A stretch of DNA of 18,185 bases from JAAEQG01 sp023133475 (GTDB lineage: Bacteria; Planctomycetota; Phycisphaerae; UBA1845), in assembly GCA_030631415.1 (NCBI GenBank), contig DAOVLE010000091.1:1-18185 (forward strand), given 5' to 3'. Positions 6,491 to 13,201 of the stretch are shown piece by piece. How positions within the stretch are numbered: the stretch's first letter is position 1; every line of letters begins with the position of its first letter. Under the pieces are notes generated by a model that saw only the letters and a program-made list of their open reading frames with translations, searched no databases and was not told the DNA's origin. A program made the position numbers and the translations under genes.

Positions 6491-7666
6491 CTACGCATTC
6501 GGCGTCCAGTTGCCGTCGCTGTCATAATTCCGGCTGCCTTCCCAACCAGTAGCGTTCCATACAGCATCGAAGATCGGTCGCAACACACGCCCAACATCCT
6601 CGTCGTACCCCTCGACGAGAACATCGGGCAGTAGCAAGGTATCGCGGTCGATGCTAGGTTCCTCCAATAGAACGGGCTTTGGATGAAAGGCCATCCTGTA
6701 TCCAGCGACCCCCAACATGCTCAGCATCACTACGACCGGGGGCGGCACCTCCATGTCGCGCAGAGCCTGCAAGTAGTTCTGAACCGCTTCGATAAGGTGT
6801 CGCTCGTAGTTCACACCGGGGATGACCTTTTTCCCAGTCCTCAGCATGTGGGCATCCACGGCTTCGATCCTACCCTCACGAAACGTCTGGCAATAATCCT
6901 GGTAGGTTCCGGTCTTCGGGTCAGCGTCGTCGGGATGTGTGATGATACCATCAACGTTGTAACGCATGCACGAACTACCTTTAATGGGCACCAGCTTGTT
7001 CCACTGGCTTTTCAGCATTGCCGGGGCGAGCCAGAAGTCGTGCGAGAACGACACCAACGGAATGATGTGGAGTACGAATTTAGGGTTGGCGTCGAGGCGC
7101 ACCGGCGTTTCGTCAGCCACCACCTTGGCGAGCCGGTCGTCACGGAACCGCCTGATTCGCTCCGGCAGAGCCTCCGACAATGCGAAGGCGGAACGGATTT
7201 CCGTCACATCCATCTGATGTTTGCCGGCGTTGTTCCTGACATAGAATCGGGACCGGCCCCCGAAAGCCACCATATGCGGCGGTCTCCAGCTCTTGGGCAC
7301 TCGAATCACCAGGACCGGCCCTTCGGCGAAACCGTCGATGGGCTGTATCTGCACGCCGGGAATGCGAGGCTCGATACAATCTAGGATCAGGCTCTGGAGC
7401 CGGCGGCGTTCTTTCCCCACATCACTGATTCCCGGCAGCCCCGTCGCTTTGTCGGGAATTTCCTTGCTCTCGGACACGCCGTAAACAAGGTCCCCCCCGG
7501 AGGCGTTCGCAAACGATGACACGTCGGCCAGGAATTCCGTCTTGTCCTTATCTGCCTTGCCAGGGAGGGACGCTTTGTAGTCGATGATGCGCCCTTCTCT
7601 GACCTTATTCTCGATCAAGGAATGGATGTCATCCTTCGTAATCTTGTCGATAGGCTTTTGGATCAT
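6491..7666 (-). CDS. AlbA_2 (Schlafen-like) putative DNA/RNA-binding protein
   Basis: This is a 391-residue soluble protein. The first ~150 residues match the AlbA_2 domain: an acidic/basic helix, then IIDYKASLPG (27-36), then SSFANASGGDLVYGV (50-64), the hallmark segment, and a later RVPKSW....FGGRSRFYVRNN segment. The remaining ~240 residues (from about LPERIRRFRDDRLAKV onward) resemble no domain I recognise; they contain hydrophobic stretches (FVLHIIPLVSF, VVVMLSMLGVAGYRM) that look like buried core, not membrane. AlbA_2 proteins occur as putative transcription factors, in mobile elements and in some defence loci. The ATG overlaps the stop of the preceding small ORF as ATGA, so translation is probably coupled. 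GC content appears lower than in flanking genes, which suggests acquisition. Confidence 0.85.
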   Translation of the reverse strand: MIQKPIDKITKDDIHSLIENKVREGRIIDYKASLPGKADKDKTEFLADVSSFANASGGDLVYGVSESKEIPDKATGLPGISDVGKERRRLQSLILDCIEPRIPGVQIQPIDGFAEGPVLVIRVPKSWRPPHMVAFGGRSRFYVRNNAGKHQMDVTEIRSAFALSEALPERIRRFRDDRLAKVVADETPVRLDANPKFVLHIIPLVSFSHDFWLAPAMLKSQWNKLVPIKGSSCMRYNVDGIITHPDDADPKTGTYQDYCQTFREGRIEAVDAHMLRTGKKVIPGVNYERHLIEAVQNYLQALRDMEVPPPVVVMLSMLGVAGYRMAFHPKPVLLEEPSIDRDTLLLPDVLVEGYDEDVGRVLRPIFDAVWNATGWEGSRNYDSDGNWTPNA

Positions 7667-7794
7667 CTGTTGTGTTGCACCTCATCTATCCGGGTCAGCC
7701 CTGCCGTGTAATCTTCTTCCATCAACCAAGCATACTCCCTCTTGAGGTTACTGGGGTCAACTGAATACCACAATAGCGGCGTTTCGCTCTCCAT
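7663..7794 (-). CDS. Small ORF or 3' remnant coupled to the AlbA_2 gene
   Basis: This gives a 43-residue peptide beginning MESETPLLWYSVDPSN and ending RIDEVQHNR. I do not recognise it. Its TGA overlaps the AlbA_2 ATG in an ATGA arrangement, typical of a real operon gene. The start codon, however, lies in a relic of the heptamer repeat (GAATTGAAAATGGAG), and a solo A-type palindromic repeat sits just upstream at 7828-7874. It may therefore be the C-terminal end of a longer gene whose 5' part was lost at the repeat. The frame is open farther upstream, but that part is encoded by the repeat. Composition is lower in GC than its neighbours. Confidence 0.5.
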   Translation of the reverse strand: MESETPLLWYSVDPSNLKREYAWLMEEDYTAGLTRIDEVQHNR

Positions 7795-7827
7795 TTTCAA
7801 TTCTCTCTGCGGGAGGAAAGTGCAGGA

Positions 7828-7874
7828 CCGGTTGGTGGGTTCCACCACGCTCCGCGAGGTTCCACCCACCCTAC
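7828..7874 (-). repeat. Solo palindromic repeat, type A arm
   Basis: This 47-base unit, on the minus strand, matches the A arm at 179-225 except for one base (GCGTGG instead of GCGAGG in the stem). No B partner is present. It lies 10 bases beyond the stop of the PBP4 gene and at the broken side of the small ORF. Confidence 0.87.
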
Positions 7875-7884
7875 ATTTCTGCTG

Positions 7885-9378
7885 TCAGGCGTCCGGCCAA
7901 TTGGCGAGCAATTCGCAAAACTGGTCGTGGACTTTGTTGAACCGTTTCGCCCCCCCCTTAATGTCGTTGAACAATACCGAGAAGGCAAACCACCGCCCCG
8001 CAGGGGTGATCACGTACCCACTCAAGGTGCGCACGCCGTTCAAGTACCCGGTCTTGGCATAAACGGCACCGGGAAGGCTCACCATCCGCTTCTTCAAGGA
8101 ACCGTCTTGGCCCACCATCGCCAAGCTGCCCACGAACAGGTCGCGTGCCCGGTGCCGGAACATGGCACTCAACAAGCCGACCGCCTGATCCGCCGACATG
8201 CGATTGGCGCGGCTTAGCCCCGAGGCGTCGTGATAGTCGGATTCATCGAGCGGAACCTGTGCCGATTGAGCGAAGTTTAGCATTGCCGAGCGGCCTGTAT
8301 CCCAGCTTCCGATCGGCGACTCCCACCCCGCGCGGCGCGACCATTCATATCCCAACCTCTTGAGCAGCGCTTCGGCGAAAAGGTTCTGGCTGTTCTTGCC
8401 GATGCGGCTTAGCACCTCCGGCAATGGGGTTTGATACTCTGCCAGGACCGTCAAGTTGGAGGGTAGCAGGCCGGTGGGCAGACGCACTCGTTCGGTGCGC
8501 ACCTCGCCGTCCGTCGCAATACCACGGTCGCGCAATACCCGATGGAAAGCTCCCGCGAAAAGGGCCGCCGGGTCGGCTACAGCAACCGAAGGAAACTCCC
8601 ACCGCTTGTTGCACCGCCCACTGAGCACAAAACGCATCTGCTGTTCGGGGCGGTTTATCACCGGCTTGCCTTTACCGCCCGATTTGCATCTATTTACGAT
8701 CTCGACCGCATCATTCGGCGGCATCATCGACCAGAGCACCGGGGCGCCCGTGTTCTTGGCCGGCTGAAGCGTTACGTCGATGCAGTTATCGTTTATGATT
8801 AAGGCGCTGACCGGGGCTGCGTACCATTTCTGGCGGTGTCGCGGCTCCCAGGATGGGTGGGTCCACTGGCGGTCGAAGAGGGAGTCATCGAAGATCAGCC
8901 GACCCGCCAGGCTCTTGAATCCTTTCCGCACCAGCACCTCCGCCCAGCGTTCCAACTCGCCGATAACCGAGTCCTCGCGGGCTTCGACCAGGCGTGGATC
9001 GCCAAAGCCGGGGTCACCATCCCCGATCACGTACACGTTTTGCCCGTTGGCGGCTAATACTGTTCTAAAGGCGAATGATTCTCCCAGCCCCACTGTCGCC
9101 GCAGCCAGCACCCAGAGTTTCTGGTTGCTGGCGGGGATCAGTTTGCGGCTGGCGTTCCGCTCCAGCACTACCTCACCGGCGGTCAGGTCCACGACTTTGG
9201 CTGAGCAGGCCACCTGCTTTTGCGGCAGGTTTGCCAGCAGGCGGTGCAGTTTCTCGACGGTCTGGGCACGTGAGAGTGCCGCGGCAGTCGCCCCGCCGGG
9301 CGGGATGATCAGCGTCGCGGCGAGAATCAGCAGCAGACTTGTGGATCGCCGCCGTATGCTTGTTTGCAGCTTTGACAA
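7885..9378 (-). CDS. dacB: D-alanyl-D-alanine carboxypeptidase/endopeptidase (PBP4, S13 family)
   Basis: This predicted periplasmic enzyme trims D-Ala and D-Ala-mDAP bonds of peptidoglycan. With the TTG start at 9378 it has 497 residues, close to the family norm. Residues 1-33 form a classic signal peptide (SIRRRSTS, then LLLILAATLIIP). The three serine-penicilloyl motifs are present: SNQK (84-87, nucleophile S84), SQN (330-332) and KTG (442-444). DASGLSR at 384-390 is a further S13 signature. The TTG has AGGAGG seven bases upstream. The open frame continues 60 codons farther upstream, but that part is encoded by palindromic repeats and would bury the signal peptide. Planctomycete peptidoglycan was long disputed, so an intact PBP4 is informative if the placement is right. 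Confidence 0.92.
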   Translation of the reverse strand: MSKLQTSIRRRSTSLLLILAATLIIPPGGATAAALSRAQTVEKLHRLLANLPQKQVACSAKVVDLTAGEVVLERNASRKLIPASNQKLWVLAAATVGLGESFAFRTVLAANGQNVYVIGDGDPGFGDPRLVEAREDSVIGELERWAEVLVRKGFKSLAGRLIFDDSLFDRQWTHPSWEPRHRQKWYAAPVSALIINDNCIDVTLQPAKNTGAPVLWSMMPPNDAVEIVNRCKSGGKGKPVINRPEQQMRFVLSGRCNKRWEFPSVAVADPAALFAGAFHRVLRDRGIATDGEVRTERVRLPTGLLPSNLTVLAEYQTPLPEVLSRIGKNSQNLFAEALLKRLGYEWSRRAGWESPIGSWDTGRSAMLNFAQSAQVPLDESDYHDASGLSRANRMSADQAVGLLSAMFRHRARDLFVGSLAMVGQDGSLKKRMVSLPGAVYAKTGYLNGVRTLSGYVITPAGRWFAFSVLFNDIKGGAKRFNKVHDQFCELLANWPDA

Positions 9379-9400
9379 TAGCCTTCCTCCTGAGCCGGGA

Positions 9401-9420
9401 AGGCGGGTGGAACCCGCCCT
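9401..9420. repeat. Short C-like hairpin
   Basis: AGGCGGGT-GGA-ACCCGCCCT forms a compact palindrome like the core of the C-family repeats. It ends about 20 bases upstream of the AGGAGG that serves the PBP4 TTG start and would be in its leader transcript. Confidence 0.6.
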
Positions 9421-9487
9421 ACTAAGTTCAACGCTGTGCATGATACGGAGATGCTGCGCCGGTTCAACGGGTCTTCCTCTGTCGCGT

Positions 9488-9604
9488 GGGTGGCCCATCG
9501 CTTTAGCGGTGGGGGACACGAATGGTTCACCCGAGCAGCACCGGACCCCATGCGGCATGGGCGCTTGGATTCGTGTCCCCCACGGCTAAAGCCATGGGCC
9601 ACCC
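9488..9604. repeat. W-family inverted doublet
   Basis: The left arm is 9488-9523 (plus orientation, CGC/GCG stem) and the right arm is 9569-9604 (minus orientation, GGC/GCC stem), with a 45-base spacer containing another small palindrome (CCCATGCGGCATGGG). Outer ends GGGTGGCCCAT are identical. The arms differ in the hairpin by paired changes that keep base pairing. Confidence 0.9.
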
Positions 9605-9819
9605 AACTGTAGGGCGGGTTGTCGCGATGATGAAGCATTTTGATAAGGAATCATCCCAAGCAGTTCCATCAAGCTGTCGATAAAACCCTGCGTTACAAGA
9701 AAAATCCGGCTCCAAACCGAAATCGGGTTTTCGTATCAGCTTGGTCCGAAGAGCTGGTTCTGTGAAATAGTTCGCCTACGAGCAAGAAACCACGTTATTG
9801 GAAGTAAAGGATTATAGCC

Positions 9820-12800
9820 ATGCTGAACAAACTCAAGATTGTTGGTGTAATTGGTATTACGCTGGCCTTTGCCGCGGGTCCGGCCCAGGCGGGCAACTGG
9901 ACCATCGTCCAGGGCGGCACCTACCAGGTGACGGTGGGCGGTGCCGGTCTCGCGGCGGGTGACTCGATCATTATCAACGGGACTACGAACACCGACGCGG
10001 TGATCATTCGGGTGGACGCCTCCACCCCGGCTCTTGCCGCTATCAACATTTCAGCGGCGGTGGCGGTCACGCTGCAATTCGAGGGGGCCAATAATGTGGT
10101 GCTGGGCAATACCGACCATGCCGGCATTCAGATCAATGCCGGTGGAGGCTCGCTGGCGGTCACCAACGCTGGCGGCGCCACCGGGAAGTTCAGCTTCACC
10201 GGTGGGGTGGGCAAGATTCTGACCATCGACGGCCCCATCACCGGCACCGATTCGGTCAATACCATCGATATCCCCGGCGGCACACTCAAAACCCAGACCG
10301 GCACCGTGACATTGAACGCTGTAACCCTCGCAGCCAACACCGCCCTGGACATCGACACCAACACCACGATGGCATCGGTGACCACGGCTGGGGCGGCAGG
10401 GATCAACATCGCCTCCGCCAAGAAACTGACCATCACCAGCCCCGCCCTGACCGGCGGGACAACAACCTTGACCGGAGCGGATGCCACCAGCGTCCTCGAA
10501 CTGGACGGCGCCAGCACGGTGGCGGGTCTGACCATTTCCGGGACAGCCAAGGCGGACGTCGATGCCAACACCACCTTTACCACCCTGACCGATACCGGAG
10601 CCACCCTGACCATCGATATCGCCAGCGGTATCAGAGTGACGGTGACCACCCAGGCACTCGGCGGCACCACCATCATAACCGGTGCGGATTCGACCAGCGT
10701 ATTCGAGATAGATGCCGGCGGAACGACGCTCACCAGTCTGATGCTTGGCGGCGCCACCCTGGACATCGATGTAGCCACCACGGTAACCACATTCGCCATG
10801 TCGGTCGGCGCAAGCCTGGACGTCGGGGCTGGCTTGGCACTGACCGTTACCAACGGTGTTCAGGTGGGCACCAAGACTTTGGCGTTCACCAGCGGCACGG
10901 GCACGGTTTCACGCGTCGATGCCACAACCGGGACTATCACCGACAACGCGGGCGTGACCATCGCCGACTTCCGCCCGGTGCCGGCAGCCGGAAACACCTT
11001 CACCTGGGGCGGAACCGGAAACGGGACTGTGACCATCAGTAACGCCACCGCTCTCAACGGGGCTGATAATGTCTTCAACAAGGTCGGAACCGGTCAACTT
11101 ACCATCGCCACCGGGCTTACCACCCTCTTTGACAATGCCGCCGGTGTGCTGATCGACATCGACGCCGGGACCCTGGTGGTCGGCTCTGCCGGGACCAACG
11201 ACGACATCACCTTCAATGACGACGCCGACGAGATCACCATAGCCAGCGGGGCGACGCTGACCACCTACGGCAGTTTCACCGTCGGGGCGGCCGCTGCCAA
11301 CACCAACCTCGATGCCGCGGCAGGATCAACCGTGAACCTCAGCTCAGCCGGCGGGGCAGAAACCTTTACCGGGGCAGCCAACAATGATTTCAACCTTCTT
11401 GGAACCGTCAACATCAACGGAGCCAACGGCGACTATACCATCAGCGACGCATTCGACTACAAGTTCGGCAGTGTGAACATCAACAACACCGGCTCGCTGA
11501 TCAACAACCAAGCCGGCGGCGAAATGAAGTTCGTCTCCGGCTCCACCATAACCCTCAACAATAACGCCACGCTTATCATCAACGGTCAGGCAGCCGGCAC
11601 CCCCATCACCCTGGATACCACTACAGGTGACGGATCGTTTACACTGGACCGCAACAGCTCGAGCAACCTCACCATGGGGTACACGAGCATCTCGCGTTGC
11701 ACCTACGCCAGCAACACCGGCAACGCTGCCCAGTGTGATTTCGCGCTCACCTATGTCACCCTGGTCACCGGCAACACCAACTGGGAAAATACCGCCTGTG
11801 CTCCCGCATCCAGCAGCACTACCACCACTACAACCGAAGATGAGACCGGCGACGAAACCGGGGACGAGACCGGCGATGAGACCGGCGATGAAACCGGGGA
11901 CGAGACCGGTGACGAAACCGGTGACGAGACCGGTGACGAGACCGGCGACGAGACCGGCGACGAAACCGAGGATGAAACCGGCCCCGAACCCATTAGCGCA
12001 GGTGAGGACGGCACGGTCGAGGTGGGCAACGACGCGGTGAACGCCACTGTCGAGGGCCTGGATGAGGGAACCGAAGTCACTCTGGAAACCGATGAGACCG
12101 GCGAGACGACCTTGACCATCGGCGGGGGAGACTCTCCGAACCTCGTCCTGACGGTGGACGGTTTTGACGAAGGTGCCCGGATCGACGTGTCCATCGATGA
12201 TAGTGGGAACCAGACCGTGGTTATGACCAACAATGACGGATCGAAGGTCACGTTGGGCTTGAACTCGATTCCCGAAGGGGCCAATGTCGCGGTCCGGACG
12301 GATGAGGAAGGCAACTTAACCGTTGTGGTGACCGATGCCTCGGGCGAGGTTGTGGACGTTACCATCGAAACCGCCGATATCCGTGAGGATGTGTCATTTA
12401 CCGTCACGTATCATGACACCGACAATGGCACCGGCAGGGTTGTCCCGGGGTTCCCCGGCATGGAGAACGAGGAATCCTTCGGCGGGAGTGTCACCATTTC
12501 CGCAACCGGCATGTGGGGCAACAGCGTGTTTACCGTGGCTTTGGCTTACGACGACGCGGACCTTGCGGGCATCAACGAAGCCGACCTGCGGTTGCACAAA
12601 CTCGACGAAGATACCGGCAAGTATGAACCAGCCGGAACCAATGACATCGGTGTGGGCGAGCCCACCGGCACACTGGGTGATTACGGTGTGGAGACCGGAG
12701 CCAACTCCGCCTGGGCAGAGGTGTCGGTTTTGGGCACTTTTGCCGTGGGCATCCCGGCAAGCGACCTGGTGGATGCGGAGGTCGTGGACGAGGATGAGCA

Positions 12801-12936
12801 ATCCACGCCCACCCCATCGGCATCACAGCAGAATTGCGGGGCCGGTGCCGCACCGTGTGGGGCTACGGGCATGTTGACTTGGTTCCTGATGATGTCCGGT
12901 CTGGTGGCTATGCGACGGTGGCACCGCCGGGCATAA
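9820..12936 (+). CDS. Large secreted beta-rich surface protein with DETG repeats and Cys-type C-terminal anchor signal
   Basis: This 1038-residue protein has no known enzymatic motif. Residues 1-24 are a signal peptide ending PAQA. Residues about 25-660 are Gly/Thr/Ala/Asp-rich with recurring short strands (TLTGADATSVLELDG, IITGADSTSVFEIDAG), suggesting a parallel beta-helix like autotransporter passenger or adhesin domains; no porin-type barrel follows. Residues 674-721 are twelve DETG units, an acidic flexible linker. After it come two similar beta modules (EGTEVTLETDETGETTLTI, EGANVAVRTDEEGNLTVVV) and a module LRLHKLDEDTGKYEPAGTND...LGTFAVGIP like those at the C-end of other planctomycete exported proteins. 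The last 34 residues hold C1006, C1013, a hydrophobic segment and RRWHRRA, a tripartite sorting-type tail. The ATG follows AAAGGA. The surface or matrix role is inference. Confidence 0.85.
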   Translation: MLNKLKIVGVIGITLAFAAGPAQAGNWTIVQGGTYQVTVGGAGLAAGDSIIINGTTNTDAVIIRVDASTPALAAINISAAVAVTLQFEGANNVVLGNTDHAGIQINAGGGSLAVTNAGGATGKFSFTGGVGKILTIDGPITGTDSVNTIDIPGGTLKTQTGTVTLNAVTLAANTALDIDTNTTMASVTTAGAAGINIASAKKLTITSPALTGGTTTLTGADATSVLELDGASTVAGLTISGTAKADVDANTTFTTLTDTGATLTIDIASGIRVTVTTQALGGTTIITGADSTSVFEIDAGGTTLTSLMLGGATLDIDVATTVTTFAMSVGASLDVGAGLALTVTNGVQVGTKTLAFTSGTGTVSRVDATTGTITDNAGVTIADFRPVPAAGNTFTWGGTGNGTVTISNATALNGADNVFNKVGTGQLTIATGLTTLFDNAAGVLIDIDAGTLVVGSAGTNDDITFNDDADEITIASGATLTTYGSFTVGAAAANTNLDAAAGSTVNLSSAGGAETFTGAANNDFNLLGTVNINGANGDYTISDAFDYKFGSVNINNTGSLINNQAGGEMKFVSGSTITLNNNATLIINGQAAGTPITLDTTTGDGSFTLDRNSSSNLTMGYTSISRCTYASNTGNAAQCDFALTYVTLVTGNTNWENTACAPASSSTTTTTTEDETGDETGDETGDETGDETGDETGDETGDETGDETGDETGDETEDETGPEPISAGEDGTVEVGNDAVNATVEGLDEGTEVTLETDETGETTLTIGGGDSPNLVLTVDGFDEGARIDVSIDDSGNQTVVMTNNDGSKVTLGLNSIPEGANVAVRTDEEGNLTVVVTDASGEVVDVTIETADIREDVSFTVTYHDTDNGTGRVVPGFPGMENEESFGGSVTISATGMWGNSVFTVALAYDDADLAGINEADLRLHKLDEDTGKYEPAGTNDIGVGEPTGTLGDYGVETGANSAWAEVSVLGTFAVGIPASDLVDAEVVDEDEQSTPTPSASQQNCGAGAAPCGATGMLTWFLMMSGLVAMRRWHRRA
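11839..11982 (+). repeat. In-frame 12-base tandem repeat encoding DETG
   Basis: Twelve consecutive 12-base units of the form GAYGARACCGGN encode DETG ten times, then DETE and DETG. Units differ only at third codon positions apart from the one Gly-to-Glu change, so the protein repeat is conserved while the DNA varies slightly. The number of units could change by slippage without shifting the frame. Confidence 0.95.
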
Positions 12937-13034
12937 AGTCCAAAGTCCAAAGTCCAAGGTCCAAGGTCCAAGGTCCAAGGTCCAAAGTCCAAAGTCCAAA
13001 GTCCAAAGTCCAAAGTCCAAAGTCCAAAGTCCAA
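12937..13034. repeat. Fourteen-unit heptamer array (AGTCCAA)
   Basis: Directly after the stop codon of the surface protein come 14 perfect 7-base units: three AGTCCAA, four GGTCCAA, then seven AGTCCAA. The A/G change is clustered, as expected from stepwise expansion by slippage. The same heptamer in degenerate inverted form occurs at 97-172. Confidence 0.97.
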
Positions 13035-13038
13035 AACT

Positions 13039-13070
13039 GGGTGGCCCACCGCTAAAGCGGTGGGCCACCC
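13039..13070. repeat. Collapsed W-family palindrome (perfect 14-bp hairpin)
   Basis: GGGTGGCCCACCGC, TAAA, then the exact complement, forms a 14-base-pair stem with a 4-base loop. It equals two W-arm ends joined at the hairpin with the GACACGAAT tails missing. It could act as a transcript-ending or stabilising hairpin for the upstream gene, but no T-run follows. Confidence 0.88.
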
Positions 13071-13072
13071 AT

Positions 13073-13105
13073 GCCTCGTTGCCTTGTTGCCTCTTGCCTC
13101 TTGCG
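13073..13105. repeat. Short GCCTCTT-type repeats
   Basis: GCCTCGTT, GCCTTGTT, GCCTCTT and GCCTCTT follow one another with 8- and 7-base spacing. A similar ACCTGTT-GCCTGTT-GCCTGAT tract is at 14429-14449. These lie in the 265-base gap before the FHA gene; the rest of that gap shows no clear promoter. Confidence 0.6.
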
Positions 13106-13201
13106 AAACTGAATTGTATATCACAGATGGCTTCTCGTGCATGACTTAACGTCAGGGTTTCGGGTGGCCTCGGTTAATGCTCTAAGGGAGGGAGAGAATC
13201 T

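Larger units (their letters stand above)
9379..9819. other. Divergent intergenic region with repeats
   Basis: This region separates two divergently transcribed genes, so both promoters should lie in it, but I cannot place either with confidence. It holds a small C-like hairpin at 9401-9420 (GGCGGGTGGAACCCGCC) just upstream of the PBP4 ribosome binding site, the W doublet at 9488-9604, and a partial C unit (GTAGGGCGGGTT) at 9609-9621. Positions 9640-9800 are less GC-rich and show no tRNA or ORF of note. An AAAGGA sequence lies just before the ATG at 9820. Confidence 0.6.

Noticed and set aside
6035..7384. Plus-strand ORFs of 199 and 233 residues opposite the AlbA_2/DUF5131 genes
   Set aside because: The minus strand encodes recognisable family motifs throughout; these plus-strand frames are complements.
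9379..9558. Sixty-residue N-terminal extension of the PBP4 frame
   Set aside because: It is encoded by the W and C-like repeats, and it would place the signal peptide internally; the TTG at 9378 has an excellent ribosome binding site.
9640..9819. tRNA or small RNA in the gap before the surface protein gene
   Set aside because: No cloverleaf, CCA end or conserved T-loop (GGTTCRA) could be found, and no strong hairpin with a T-run was seen.
11751..12407. Minus-strand 218-residue ORF with SSPV repeats
   Set aside because: It is the antisense reading of the DETG tandem repeat; codon third-position variation supports the plus-strand frame.
12937..13034. CRISPR array
   Set aside because: The 7-base units are contiguous with no spacers, and there is no cas gene; it is a simple tandem repeat.
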